Positions 8,709 to 17,205 of a stretch of DNA of 64,000 bases are shown in pieces. The notes beneath the pieces are model-generated. The model was not told where the DNA came from and did no database searches. It worked only from the letters and a program-made list of their open reading frames with translations. Source of the DNA: Nonomuraea jiangxiensis (lineage in GTDB: Bacteria > Actinomycetota > Actinomycetes > Streptosporangiales > Streptosporangiaceae). Position 1 is the stretch's first letter. Each line of letters starts with the position of its first letter. The stretch covers positions 144,705-208,704 of the forward strand of contig NZ_FNDJ01000018.1 of NCBI RefSeq assembly GCF_900099965.1, written 5' to 3'. The translations under genes were made by a program, and so were the position numbers.

Positions 8709-9836
8709 GTGGAGATGCCTGAAGTTCGCAAGGGGCCGCTGGCCGGGGTGCGCGTGCTGGAGCTCGCGGGGCTCGCCCCCGGGCCGTTCGCCGGGATGAT
8801 GCTGGCCGACCACGGTGCCGAGGTGCTGCGGATCGACCGCGTCAAGGCGGTCTCCGACCGGCCCAGGACCGACGTCATGAACCGCGGCAAGCGCACGATC
8901 GGGCTGGACCTGAAGGCGCCCGAGGGCGTGGCGGCGCTCAAGGAGCTGGCCCGGCACGCCGACGTGGTGATCGAGGTGTTCCGGCCGGGTGTGGCGGAAC
9001 GGCTCGGCATCGGGCCCGACGACCTGCACGCGGTGAACGAGCGGCTGGTCTACGGCCGCATGACCGGTTGGGGGCAGGACGGGCCGCTGGCGTCCACGGC
9101 CGGGCACGACATCGACTACATCGCGATCTCCGGCGTGCTGTCGATGCTCGGCCGGGCCGGCGAGCAGCCGACGCCGCCGATCAACATCCTGGGCGACTTC
9201 GCCGGCGGCGGGCTCATGCTCGCCTACGGGGTGCTGCTGGCCCTGTTCGAGCGGGAGCGGACCGGGCGGGGGCGGGTGGTCGACGCGGCCATGGTGGACG
9301 GGGCGGCGATCCTGTTCTCGATGTTCTACCAGGCCGTGCAGGGCGGTCACTGGGGCGCCCGGGGGACCAACCTGCTGGACACCGGGGCGCCGCAGTACGA
9401 CACGTACGAGACCGCCGACGGCCAGTACGTGGCGGTGGGGTCGCTGGAGCCGCAGTTCTGGGAGGCCATGGTGACCCTGATGGGGCTGACCGACCTGCCC
9501 GACCGGCACGACCGGGCCCAGTGGCCGGCGCTGAAGGCCCGGCTGGCGGAGGAGTTCAGGAGCCGGACGCGGGCCGAGTGGGAGGCGATCTTCGAGGGGT
9601 CGGACGCGTGCGTCTCGCCCGTGCTGTCGATGGCCGAGGCCCCCGAGCACCCGCACAACGCCGCCCGCGGCAGCTTCGTCCGGGTCGGCGAGGTCACCCA
9701 GCCGGTGCCCGCGCCGCGCCTGGTCGGCGTGCCGGAGCAGGACCTCTCGCCGGCCACCCGGCTGGCCGACCTTTCGGGGTGGGGGCTGCCGGCGGAGGTC
9801 ACGGACAAGCTGCGCGACCAAGGAGTGCTGGCCTGA
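8709..9836 (+). CDS. Alpha-methylacyl-CoA racemase-like family III CoA transferase (CaiB/BaiF)
   Basis: The 375-residue protein has the family III CoA-transferase fold beginning GVRVLELAGLAPGPFAGMML. It contains GHDIDYIAISG and LGDFAGGG, which correspond to the catalytic His and Asp of Mycobacterium MCR, the alpha-methylacyl-CoA racemase. It would epimerise 2-methyl-branched acyl-CoA for beta-oxidation. GTG at 8709 or ATG at 8715 could start it, and neither has a strong ribosome-binding site, so a leaderless mRNA is possible. It is divergent from the kinase gene. A short repeat begins exactly at its stop codon. Confidence 0.85.
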   Translation: MEMPEVRKGPLAGVRVLELAGLAPGPFAGMMLADHGAEVLRIDRVKAVSDRPRTDVMNRGKRTIGLDLKAPEGVAALKELARHADVVIEVFRPGVAERLGIGPDDLHAVNERLVYGRMTGWGQDGPLASTAGHDIDYIAISGVLSMLGRAGEQPTPPINILGDFAGGGLMLAYGVLLALFERERTGRGRVVDAAMVDGAAILFSMFYQAVQGGHWGARGTNLLDTGAPQYDTYETADGQYVAVGSLEPQFWEAMVTLMGLTDLPDRHDRAQWPALKARLAEEFRSRTRAEWEAIFEGSDACVSPVLSMAEAPEHPHNAARGSFVRVGEVTQPVPAPRLVGVPEQDLSPATRLADLSGWGLPAEVTDKLRDQGVLA

Positions 9837-9990
9837 CGAGGGACGGGGACGCCGGACATCAGCCTGACGAGAGACCGGAACGCCGGACATCAGCCCTGAC
9901 GAGGGACCGGGACTCCCGACATCGGCACTGGCAAGAGGCCGGGTCGCCGGCATCAGCCTGGTCGCACGCCGGGACCTTGGATCGGCCGGA
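9834..9990 (+). repeat. Imperfect 30-32 bp tandem repeat, about five copies
   Basis: Copies start at 9834, 9865, 9897, 9929 and 9959, each with a core like TGACGAGGGACCGGGACGCC followed by GGACATCAGCC. Divergence increases along the array. The first copy starts with the TGA stop of the racemase gene. The array lies between two convergent genes, and nothing else is visible in this gap. Confidence 0.75.
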
Positions 9991-10042
9991 GGGCCGCCCG
10001 GGCCGGTCCCCTTCAGACCGGTCGCCGGCGGTTCGGTTGCTT

Positions 10043-10495
10043 TCAGATCGCGATGTAGAGGTCCACGCCGTCGCGGTGGTGGACCTCCAGGTCCGTGGTG
10101 AACGCGCGGGCAGGCGTGCCGCCGGCCTCGGTGTGCTTCCACACCTCCTGCCAGGCGTCGACCAGCGCCTGCGGCATCGGGCCGCGGGCCTGCAGCCTGA
10201 GCGCCTGGGCGGCCGGTACGCGGACGGCCACCATCCCCTCGGGCAACCTCGGCACGGTGCGCACGCCGATCCCCACGACCTGCGTGTAGGCCCCGTTGTG
10301 ATCGCTCTCGTAGTCGGTCAGCACGGCGTAGAGATTCTCGTCCACGCGCGCCGGCACGTGCGCGAACGCACCCGGCGCACCCGCCCGCTGCCACAGCGTG
10401 GGCAGTTTGGCCCGCGCCGGATCCAGCTCGTCGGCATTCGAGGTACGTACGGCGAAACCGACCACGGTCAGTTCTGCCCTGTCAATGACGTCCAC
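10043..10495 (-). CDS. GyrI-like / AraC effector-binding domain protein
   Basis: This 150-residue protein is a stand-alone SOUL/GyrI-like effector-binding domain. It has the alternating beta pattern of the family (ELTVVGFAVRTSN at the start, then YAVLTDYESDHNGAYTQVVG and FTTDLEVHHRDGVDLYIAI at the end). Such single-domain proteins bind small hydrophobic ligands, and some hydrolyse or sequester toxins. No DNA-binding domain is present. It is a single gene, convergent with the racemase and divergent from the guaB1-type gene. The function beyond ligand binding is not known. Confidence 0.75.
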   Translation of the reverse strand: MDVIDRAELTVVGFAVRTSNADELDPARAKLPTLWQRAGAPGAFAHVPARVDENLYAVLTDYESDHNGAYTQVVGIGVRTVPRLPEGMVAVRVPAAQALRLQARGPMPQALVDAWQEVWKHTEAGGTPARAFTTDLEVHHRDGVDLYIAI

Positions 10496-10586
10496 AGGCC
10501 CTCCCCTCCCCCAAAGTGTCCCGGCCGATCATAAGCCACCGAGAAAGTGGGAAACCCCTCGATGTAACAGGCACCACATAAGATGG

Positions 10587-12032
10587 ATGAACGTGAAGTT
10601 TCTTAATGACCTCGAGCCTCCCTACGATCTGACCTACAGCGACGTCTTCATGGTCCCGTCGCGATCCTCGGTCGGCTCCAGGCTCGCAGTCGACCTTTCC
10701 ACCAACGACGGCACGGGCACCACCATCCCCCTTGTCGTGGCGAACATGACCGCGGTCGCCGGCCGGCGCATGGCCGAGACCGTGGCACGGCGGGGTGGCA
10801 TTGCCGTGATCCCGCAGGACATTCCCCTCGATGTCGTGGCGAACGTCGTCGACTGGGTCAAGAAACGCGACCTCGTACATGACACGCCCCTCACGCTCAC
10901 CCCGCACGACACCGTCGGCGAGGCGCTGCAACTGCTGCCCAAGCGGGCGCACGGCGCGATCATCGTGGTGGACTGGGAGAACCGGCCGGTCGGCGTCGTG
11001 ACCGACGCCGACTGCCAGGGCGTGGACATGTACACGCAGCTCTCGCAGGTCATGTCGAGCGCGCTGCTGACGTTGCCCGCCGGGCTCGACCCGCGCGGCG
11101 CGTTCGAGCGGCTGCACGAGGGGCGGCACCGGCTGGCGCCCATCGTGGACGAGGGCGGGCGGCTGGTGGGCATCCTCACCCGTACCGGCGCGCTGCGGGC
11201 CACCCTCTACCGGCCCGCCGTCGACGGCTCGGGCCGCCTGCGCATCGGGGCGGCGGTCGGCGTGAACGGCGACGTGGCCGCCAAGGCCAAGGAACTGCTG
11301 GAGGCCGGGATCGACTGCCTCGTGGTGGACACCGCGCACGGCCACCAGGAGAAGATGATCTCCGCCCTGCGCGCCGTCAAGGCGCTCTCCCCGGGCGTGC
11401 CGGTCGCCGCGGGCAACGTGGTGACGGCGGAGGGGGTGCGCGACCTGGTGGCGGCCGGGGCCGACATCGTCAAGGTCGGGGTGGGCCCGGGCGCCATGTG
11501 CACCACGCGGATGATGACCGGGGTCGGGCGGCCGCAGTTCTCGGCCGTGCTGGAGTGCGCCGCCGAGGCGCGGCGGCTGGGCCGGCACGCGTGGGCGGAC
11601 GGCGGCGTGCGCCACCCGCGCGACGTGGCGCTGGCACTGGCCGCCGGGGCGTCCAACGTGATGATCGGGTCCTGGTTCGCAGGGACGTACGAATCGCCCG
11701 GCGACACCCACACCGACGCCAACGGGCGCAAGTACAAGGAGAACTTCGGCATGGCCTCCGCACGTGCCGTGCGGCTCAGGACGGCGGACGACTCGCCGTT
11801 CGAGCGGGCGCGCAAGGCGCTGTTCGAGGAGGGGATCTCGACGTCCAGGATGTATCTCGATCCCAAGCGGCCGAGCGTGGAGGACCAGATCGACGGGATC
11901 GTGGCCGGGTTGCGGTCGTCGTGCACGTACGCGGGGGCGGGGAACCTGGAGGAGTTCCACGCGCAGGCGGTCGTGGGGATCCAGAGCTCGTCCGGGTACG
12001 CCGAGGGCATGCCCCTGCACCAGAGCTGGTGA
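10587..12032 (+). CDS. guaB1: GuaB1-family IMP dehydrogenase-related protein (probable GMP reductase)
   Basis: The 481-residue TIM-barrel protein has an inserted CBS pair (about 95-200: DTVGEALQLL and RLAPIVDEGGRLVGILTR). The phosphate-binding and catalytic-Cys loop is VGVGPGAMCTTRMMTG. It belongs to the actinobacterial paralogue of GuaB; in mycobacteria this protein has been shown to be a GMP reductase allosterically controlled through CBS domains. ATG at 10587 is the best start by homology (MNVKFLNDLEPPYDLTYSDVF), although no strong ribosome-binding site is seen. It is convergent, with a 12-bp gap, with the SDR gene. Confidence 0.88.
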   Translation: MNVKFLNDLEPPYDLTYSDVFMVPSRSSVGSRLAVDLSTNDGTGTTIPLVVANMTAVAGRRMAETVARRGGIAVIPQDIPLDVVANVVDWVKKRDLVHDTPLTLTPHDTVGEALQLLPKRAHGAIIVVDWENRPVGVVTDADCQGVDMYTQLSQVMSSALLTLPAGLDPRGAFERLHEGRHRLAPIVDEGGRLVGILTRTGALRATLYRPAVDGSGRLRIGAAVGVNGDVAAKAKELLEAGIDCLVVDTAHGHQEKMISALRAVKALSPGVPVAAGNVVTAEGVRDLVAAGADIVKVGVGPGAMCTTRMMTGVGRPQFSAVLECAAEARRLGRHAWADGGVRHPRDVALALAAGASNVMIGSWFAGTYESPGDTHTDANGRKYKENFGMASARAVRLRTADDSPFERARKALFEEGISTSRMYLDPKRPSVEDQIDGIVAGLRSSCTYAGAGNLEEFHAQAVVGIQSSSGYAEGMPLHQSW

Positions 12033-12044
12033 CCACGGGAGCGG

Positions 12045-12803
12045 TCACTCGACGCGTCGCCAGCCGCCGGCCGCGTTGATGCCGCCGTCCACGTGCACCG
12101 TCGTGCCCGTGACGAACCTCGCCAGGTCGCCGGCCAGGAACACGGCCGCTCCCGCCGCCTCGCTCGGGTCACCGAGGTGGCCCAGCGGCGGGACGCGGGC
12201 CGGGTCGTAGGGCAGCGGGTGGGCGAGCATGCGCTCCCGTACGTCCGACTCGCCCTCGGTCCGCAGGGCGTCGGGGGCGATGGCGTTGACCCTGATGCCC
12301 CTCGGGGCCAGCTCCAGGGCCAGCGACCGCGTCAGGCTCTCCAGGGCCGCCTTCATGGCCGCGTACACCGCGAACCCCGGCGCGGCCTGGTGCGCCTCGC
12401 TGGAGGTCACGTTGATGATCGACGAGCCCGCCGCCATCATCGGCAGCAGGCGCCGGATCATGCCGGTGACCTGGGTGAAGTTCTCCTCGATCAGGGTCTT
12501 CTCGCCGCGCGGCGAGGTGTCCGCGAACGCGGCGTGGAAGGTGCCGCCCGCGTTGTTGACCAGGACGTCCACCCGGCCCCAGCGCTCGGAGACTGCCCGC
12601 GCGAACACCTCGACCGCCGCGTGGTCGCGTACGTCGAGGGTCATCGCCAGGTCGGCCTCCGCCTTGTCGCGGTCGCAGACGGCCACGTGGGCCCCGAACG
12701 CGGCGAACGTCTCGGCGATCGCCCGCCCGATGCCTCTGGCCGCGCCGGTGACGACGGCCACGCGCCCGGTGAGCAGGATCGCATCGGGAGAAAGGGCGGC
12801 CAT
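12045..12803 (-). CDS. SDR-family oxidoreductase
   Basis: The 252-residue classical short-chain dehydrogenase has the cofactor motif TGAARGIG at about 18-25 and the NNAG motif. The catalytic Ser lies in INVTSS and the YxxxK pair in YAAMK. An acidic residue after beta-2 (VCDRDKAEADL) favours NAD(H). The C-terminal GG-containing segment (TTVHVDGGINAAGG) is typical of the FabG-like group. The substrate is unknown. It is divergent from the FKBP gene with a short shared upstream region. Confidence 0.88.
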   Translation of the reverse strand: MAALSPDAILLTGRVAVVTGAARGIGRAIAETFAAFGAHVAVCDRDKAEADLAMTLDVRDHAAVEVFARAVSERWGRVDVLVNNAGGTFHAAFADTSPRGEKTLIEENFTQVTGMIRRLLPMMAAGSSIINVTSSEAHQAAPGFAVYAAMKAALESLTRSLALELAPRGIRVNAIAPDALRTEGESDVRERMLAHPLPYDPARVPPLGHLGDPSEAAGAAVFLAGDLARFVTGTTVHVDGGINAAGGWRRVE

Positions 12804-12880
12804 GAACGATGACGATATCCCGAGCGCATAGAGTCGTCGGGTCCATTCTCATCGTCAACAATCGTCAACAGGAGCACTTC

Positions 12881-13255
12881 GTGGCACTCGAAAAGCCCGA
12901 GATCGACTTCCCGGAGGGCAACCCGCCCGCTGACCTGGAGATCGTCGACCTGACCGTGGGCGACGGCCCGGAGGCCAAGCCCGGCCACACCGTACGCGTT
13001 CACTACGTGGGCGTGGCGTTCTCGACCGGGGAGGAGTTCGACGCGTCGTGGAACCGCGGCGACGCGTTCGAGTTCCCCCTGGGCGGGCGACGCGTCATCG
13101 CCGGCTGGGACCAGGGAATCGCGGGCATGAAGGTCGGCGGCCGGCGCAAGCTGGTCATTCCGCCGCATCTCGGATACGACAGCCAGGGCGCGGGCGCCCG
13201 CATCAAGCCGAACGAGACGCTCATCTTCGTCGTCGACCTGCTGGGCGTCCGCTAG
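12881..13255 (+). CDS. FKBP-type peptidyl-prolyl cis-trans isomerase
   Basis: The 124-residue single-domain FKBP is cytoplasmic, with no signal peptide. Family landmarks are VRVHYVGV, FDASWNRG, IAGWDQGIAGMKVGGRRKLVIPPHLGYDSQGAG and LIFVVDLLGV. It catalyses proline isomerisation during folding. GTG at 12881 is chosen because GGAG precedes it and the 124-residue length matches minimal FKBPs. A direct repeat of ATCGTCAACA (two copies, 12851-12870) lies just upstream. Confidence 0.92.
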   Translation: MALEKPEIDFPEGNPPADLEIVDLTVGDGPEAKPGHTVRVHYVGVAFSTGEEFDASWNRGDAFEFPLGGRRVIAGWDQGIAGMKVGGRRKLVIPPHLGYDSQGAGARIKPNETLIFVVDLLGVR

Positions 13256-13744
13256 CACGGCTCTCCGGGGGACGAACGGTCCGTCGCTACGGGCGAGGCC
13301 CGCAGCCAACAGGGCGGGCCACCATCCCGGTCGGCCACCCCGGAGCGGGCGGGCTTGGCGCCTACCCGGCGAGCCACTGGAAAGGGACGGAGCCATCGTC
13401 CCGGCAGACCGCTCGGCCGTCGTCCCGGCAGACCGCTCGGCCGTCGTCTCGGCAGGCCGCTGGGAAGGCACGGCGCCGTCGCCCCGGTCGGCCGCCCAGC
13501 CGTCGCCCCGCCCAGCCGTCGCCCCGCCCAGCCGTCGCCCCGGTCGGCCGGTGGGCCGGTTGGCCGGCGTTCTGGGGCGGGCGCTCGGAGCGGCGGAGCG
13601 GTGTCCTGGCTGGGCGTTCGTAAGGGTGGGCCTCCGTGATGGTCGCCCACCCTTACGTTTCCTTTGCCCGCCTTATACGCACCCGGCCGCTTCTCCCCGA
13701 ATTCCGAGTGGGGAAATGTCGGCTGGGTAAGGCAACATAGGCGT
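13256..13744. repeat. Intergenic region with 24-bp and 16-bp minisatellites
   Basis: Nothing coding is convincing here. Copies of a 24-bp unit (TCGTCCCGGCAGACCGCTCG plus GCCG) start at 13396, 13420 and 13444. A 16-bp unit CAGCCGTCGCCCCGCC starts at 13498, 13514 and 13530. Any translation across these gives Arg/Pro/Ser/Ala low-complexity sequence. The promoter of ligB lies near the right end, where TAAGGCAACATAGGC just precedes its GTG. Confidence 0.7.
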
Positions 13745-15268
13745 GTGCTTCTGATCGACGTCGTCCGGGTGTCCGAGGCAGTGGCGCGCACGTCCGCCAG
13801 GCTCGGCAAGATCGGCCTGCTGGCGGAGCTGCTCGGCCGGGTCGGCCCCGACGAGGCGGAGACCGCGATCTCCTACCTCTCGGGCGAGCTGCCGCAGCGC
13901 CAGGTGGGCGTGGGCTGGCGCACCCTGGAGGACCTCCCGCAACCCAAGCTGGCCGCCACCGCCACGCTGACCACCGTCGACGCGCTGCTGAGTCGGATCA
14001 AGGCCGTCTCCGGGCAGGGCTCGCAGGCGGCACGCAAGGCCCTGGTGGAGGAGTTGTTCGCCGGGCTGACGAGCCAGGAGCAGCAGTTCATGCGCAGGCT
14101 GCTGTTCGGGGAGTTGCGGCAGGGCGCACTCGACGGCGTCATGATCGAGGCGGTGGCCAAGGCGTCGGGTGCGCCGTCGGCCGACGTACGGCGGGCGCTC
14201 ACGTTGCGCGGCTGGCTGCCCGCGGTCGGGGCCGCGGCGCTGGCCGGTGGGGTGACGGCGCTGCACGAGTTCCGGCTGGAGGTGGGCCAGGCGGTCTCGC
14301 CCATGCTGGCGAGCAGCGCGCCCAACGTCGCCGCCGCGCTGGAGAAGGCGGGCACGCCCGCGGCGCTGGAGTGGAAGCTCGACGGCGTCCGGGTGCAGGC
14401 CCACCGCTCGGGTGCCGAGGTGCGGGTCTTCACCCGTACGCTTGACGACATCACACCGCAGGTGCCCGAGCTGGTCGAGGCGCTGCTCGACATGCCGTCG
14501 GAGGACCTGGTGCTGGACGGCGAGGTGATCGCGCTGCGTCCCGATGGGCGGCCGCACCCGTTCCAGGTCACGGCCAGCCGGGCGACCAGCAAGACCGACG
14601 TCGCCACGCTGCGGGAGCGGACGCCGTTGAGCGTGTTCTTCTTCGACGCGCTGCGGGTCGACGGCGCCGATCTGCTCGACCTGCCCTATGAGCGCCGCCA
14701 GGAGGCCCTGATCCGTACGGTCCCGCGCTCCCTCCTCACGCCGCGGCTGGTCACGGAGGAGGTGGCGGAGGCGGAGCGGTTCTTCATCGACGTGGTGAAG
14801 GCAGGTCACGAGGGCCTGGTCGTCAAGTCGCTGGCCGCCCCCTACGCGGCCGGCAGGCGAGGCGCGGGCTGGATCAAGGTCAAGCCGCGGCACACCCTCG
14901 ACCTGGTGGTCCTGGCGGCCGAGTGGGGCCATGGGCGTCGCGAGGGCAAACTGTCCAACCTCCATCTGGGCGCGCGCGACCCAGAGGGCGGGTTCGTGAT
15001 GCTGGGCAAGACCTTCAAGGGGCTGACGGACGAGCTGCTGGCCTGGCAGACCGAGCGCTTCCTGGAGCTGGCCGAGGGCCCCACCGACTCGTGGACCGTC
15101 ACCCTCCGGCCCGAGCTGGTGGTGGAGATCGCTTTCGACGGGGTGCAGCGGTCGCCGCGCTATCCCGGGGGGATGGCGTTGCGGTTCGCGCGGGTGCTGC
15201 GTTACCGGCCGGACAAGCGGGTGGAGGACGCCGACACGGTGGACACCGTACGCTCCCTCATGCTGTGA
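13745..15268 (+). CDS. ligB: ATP-dependent DNA ligase LigB
   Basis: The 507-residue protein has the same length as mycobacterial LigB. Nucleotidyltransferase motif I, EWKLDGVRVQAHR, carries the AMP-accepting Lys. Motif III is in LSVFFFDALRVDG, motif IV in HEGLVVKS and motif V in GWIKVKPRHTLDLVV, and an OB-fold domain follows. The N-terminal about 170 residues form the DNA-binding domain seen in LigB/LigI. These ligases act in repair alongside the NAD-dependent LigA. GTG at 13745 is very close to a TAACAT/ACATAG-like -10, so a leaderless transcript is likely. It has no operon partner. Confidence 0.93.
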   Translation: MLLIDVVRVSEAVARTSARLGKIGLLAELLGRVGPDEAETAISYLSGELPQRQVGVGWRTLEDLPQPKLAATATLTTVDALLSRIKAVSGQGSQAARKALVEELFAGLTSQEQQFMRRLLFGELRQGALDGVMIEAVAKASGAPSADVRRALTLRGWLPAVGAAALAGGVTALHEFRLEVGQAVSPMLASSAPNVAAALEKAGTPAALEWKLDGVRVQAHRSGAEVRVFTRTLDDITPQVPELVEALLDMPSEDLVLDGEVIALRPDGRPHPFQVTASRATSKTDVATLRERTPLSVFFFDALRVDGADLLDLPYERRQEALIRTVPRSLLTPRLVTEEVAEAERFFIDVVKAGHEGLVVKSLAAPYAAGRRGAGWIKVKPRHTLDLVVLAAEWGHGRREGKLSNLHLGARDPEGGFVMLGKTFKGLTDELLAWQTERFLELAEGPTDSWTVTLRPELVVEIAFDGVQRSPRYPGGMALRFARVLRYRPDKRVEDADTVDTVRSLML

Positions 15269-15347
15269 CCTCGTCGGGCATGCCATGCCTGGATTACGAC
15301 ACCGCCGGATCCACCGGCCGACCCACGCTTGCGTCACACGGGCCTGA

Positions 15348-15365
15348 CCCGATCCCCTTCGGGTG
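15348..15365 (+). terminator. Possible hairpin terminator after ligB
   Basis: ACCCGA pairs with TCGGGT around a six-base loop, 80 bases past the ligB stop. There is no T run, so this is only a candidate transcription-end hairpin. Confidence 0.35.
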
Positions 15366-15373
15366 AACACCGA

Positions 15374-15389
15374 AGCTTTCGCGAAAGCT
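15374..15389. promoter_or_regulatory. Perfect 16-bp palindrome
   Basis: AGCTTTCGCGAAAGCT is self-complementary with no mismatch. It lies between ligB and the repeat-rich gap before the RlpA-like gene. It could be an operator or part of a terminator structure. Confidence 0.5.
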
Positions 15390-15850
15390 ACCGCCGTCCC
15401 CGATTAACCCCGCCACCCAGGCCACCACATTCCCCGCCCAGGCCCGTACACACGCGCTCCGAGCCCCACACGCGCTGCTGGGCCGCCGCATGCGCTACCC
15501 CACACCCCTGAGCCGCGCCCTGCAGCACACCGCATCCACACAGACAGAGCCACCGCACGCGTGCGTGACCCCCATACGCACGACCGAACCGACCACCCCA
15601 CGGCCCGCACACAGGCTGGGCCGCCGCACCGCAACACTGAGGCCGCCGCTCGGCTGAGCCCCCACACGCCAACCGACCCCATGGCTGGCCCCCACACCAC
15701 CCGCGCCCACGACCGACCCTCACACCCCCGCACTCACGACTGGGCCACCGTACACACCGCATCCACGCAGGCAGAGCCACCGCACGCGTGCGTGACCCCG
15801 CACGCGTGCGTGACCCCCGCACGCACCCCCACCTATCCGGGAGTTGGACG
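15390..15850. repeat. C-rich intergenic region with a long direct repeat and GCACGCGTGC palindromes
   Basis: No gene is supported. The top strand is strongly C/A-biased. A roughly 45-bp segment at about 15529-15573 recurs at about 15756-15800. Both copies run from an ACCGCATCCAC start through CAGAGCCACCGCACGCGTGC to a GTGACCCC end. The palindrome GCACGCGTGC occurs once in the first copy and twice in tandem in the second. Confidence 0.65.
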
Positions 15851-15873
15851 CGAAGGTCGTGTGCGCGACACGC

Positions 15874-15887
15874 GTGAGATATGTCAC
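15874..15887. promoter_or_regulatory. CRP-like site upstream of the RlpA-like gene
   Basis: GTGA-N6-TCAC (N6 = GATATG) matches the CRP/FNR-family dyad TGTGA-N6-TCACA apart from the outermost base pair. It lies in a locally AT-rich patch (15871-15945) about 160 bp before the TTG start. A TATATA element follows immediately and may be a -10. Confidence 0.5.
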
Positions 15888-16049
15888 TGTATATATCCTT
15901 AAGTTGCCTTTACGTCCCTTTTGTCCCATATGTTCGTCTTCACGTGCGGGATCCCCTAGCCCGCCTGCGGATCGGCCGTCGACAAGCCCATCACCCCCGT
16001 TGACCTGGCCTTTCCTTCCCCTATCCCCGAACGAGGACTGTGGTTTACC

Positions 16050-16739
16050 TTGGGCAAGCACTCCTACAAGCCCTCTCGCAAGCCCGCCCGCCGCTGGGCG
16101 GCGGTCGTCACCGGTGCGGTGCTCGTGGCCGCCGCTTCGACCACCGCCTGGGCGGCGACGATCGGCAACGACTCCCCTGTACGCACGGCAGCCGCCATCG
16201 ACTCGGCCCCGACCGCGATCGCAGCCACCCGCCAGCTCACCCCACAAACCCCCACACCGGCGCCGCAACCCGCGAAGCCACGGACAACACCGTCACCCAA
16301 GTCCACGCACAGCACCCGTACGGCGCCGAAGGCCACGAAAACGGCCTCACCACCGAAGCCGAGCGCAGTTCCGCACCCTTCGCCGACCACCCGCCCGAAG
16401 ACCGTCGAGACCTCCGAGCCCAACAAGCGCAGGAAGCACAAGAACCGCGTCCTCGCAGCCGGAGCCTGCGGCGCCTCGTACTACGGCGACCCCCAGATGA
16501 CCGCCAGCGGCGAACGCTTCAACCCCTCGGCCATGACCGCCGCCCACAAAACCCTCCCCCTGGGCAGCAGGGTCCGCGTCACGAACCCGCGCAACGGCGA
16601 GTCGGTCACCGTCCGCATCAATGATCGCGGCCCGTACGTCGGCGGCCGCTGCCTCGACCTCTCCGAAGCCGCCTTCGCCGCCATCGGGAACGTGGGCGCG
16701 GGCGTGATGCGAGTCAGGTACGAGGTCCTGTCCCACTGA
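16050..16739 (+). CDS. RlpA-like secreted double-psi beta-barrel protein
   Basis: The 229-residue protein starts with a Sec signal peptide (KPARRWAAVVTGAVLVAAAS then TTAWAA). A Thr/Pro/Lys-rich linker covers about 35-130, and the C-terminal DPBB domain begins ACGASYYGDPQMTASGERFN, with the RlpA core MTAAHKTLPLGSRVRV and VRINDRGPYVGGRCLDLS. The conserved Asp in INDRGP is present. RlpA proteins cleave or bind denuded peptidoglycan; actinobacterial versions are often expansin-like. TTG at 16050 gives the signal peptide directly. The putative CRP-type site upstream suggests nutrient-linked control. Confidence 0.85.
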   Translation: MGKHSYKPSRKPARRWAAVVTGAVLVAAASTTAWAATIGNDSPVRTAAAIDSAPTAIAATRQLTPQTPTPAPQPAKPRTTPSPKSTHSTRTAPKATKTASPPKPSAVPHPSPTTRPKTVETSEPNKRRKHKNRVLAAGACGASYYGDPQMTASGERFNPSAMTAAHKTLPLGSRVRVTNPRNGESVTVRINDRGPYVGGRCLDLSEAAFAAIGNVGAGVMRVRYEVLSH

Positions 16740-17118
16740 ATGCCCCAGCGCTCAGTGCGCGTCTGTCTGACGCAATGTACTCCTGCACCACCAGACGACG
16801 AACCAACCGCCAGACGACTAAAACACCCAAATGATGACGATCAACCCCAACCCCGGAGGCCGATGACCTTCACGCCCACAGGCGCACTAGCACGCACAGG
16901 CTGCGCTAGTGCGCCTGCTGTGCACCCCCAACTCACCGCCACCACCCCAAGGCCACACGGCCCCACCGCCCCCACAACACACACACCCCCACGACCCCCA
17001 GGACCTCAAAGCCTAAGAAGCCCCAAAGCCCACGAAGCCCACGAAGAGCACCAGAGCCCAGAAAGCGCATGAAGCCCATGAAGCCCATAGGCTCAGGACT
17101 CCACCGTCCACCCCAGGA

Positions 17119-17181
17119 CCCACCACCCACCACCCACCACCCACGGCCCACGGCCCACGGCCCACGGCCCACGGCCCACGG
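17119..17181 (-). repeat. 7-nt periodic tract with nine CCC/GGG runs (G-quadruplex potential)
   Basis: On the top strand CCC runs start every 7 nt from 17119 to 17175, first as CCCACCA and then as CCCACGG. The bottom strand therefore carries nine GGG runs separated by four-base loops. This exceeds the minimum for an intramolecular quadruplex. It sits between convergent genes, immediately before a 17-bp minisatellite. Confidence 0.75.
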
Positions 17182-17205
17182 CATCGAGGACGCTACGAGC
17201 GCGAG

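Noticed and set aside
8580..10394. 604-codon open frame opposite the racemase gene
   Set aside because: The racemase frame has the catalytic His/Asp motifs; the antisense frame is Arg/Pro/Gly-rich without a domain.
15850..16049. ydaO/c-di-AMP riboswitch before the RlpA-like gene
   Set aside because: These switches often precede wall-hydrolase genes, but none of the conserved core segments is visible here.
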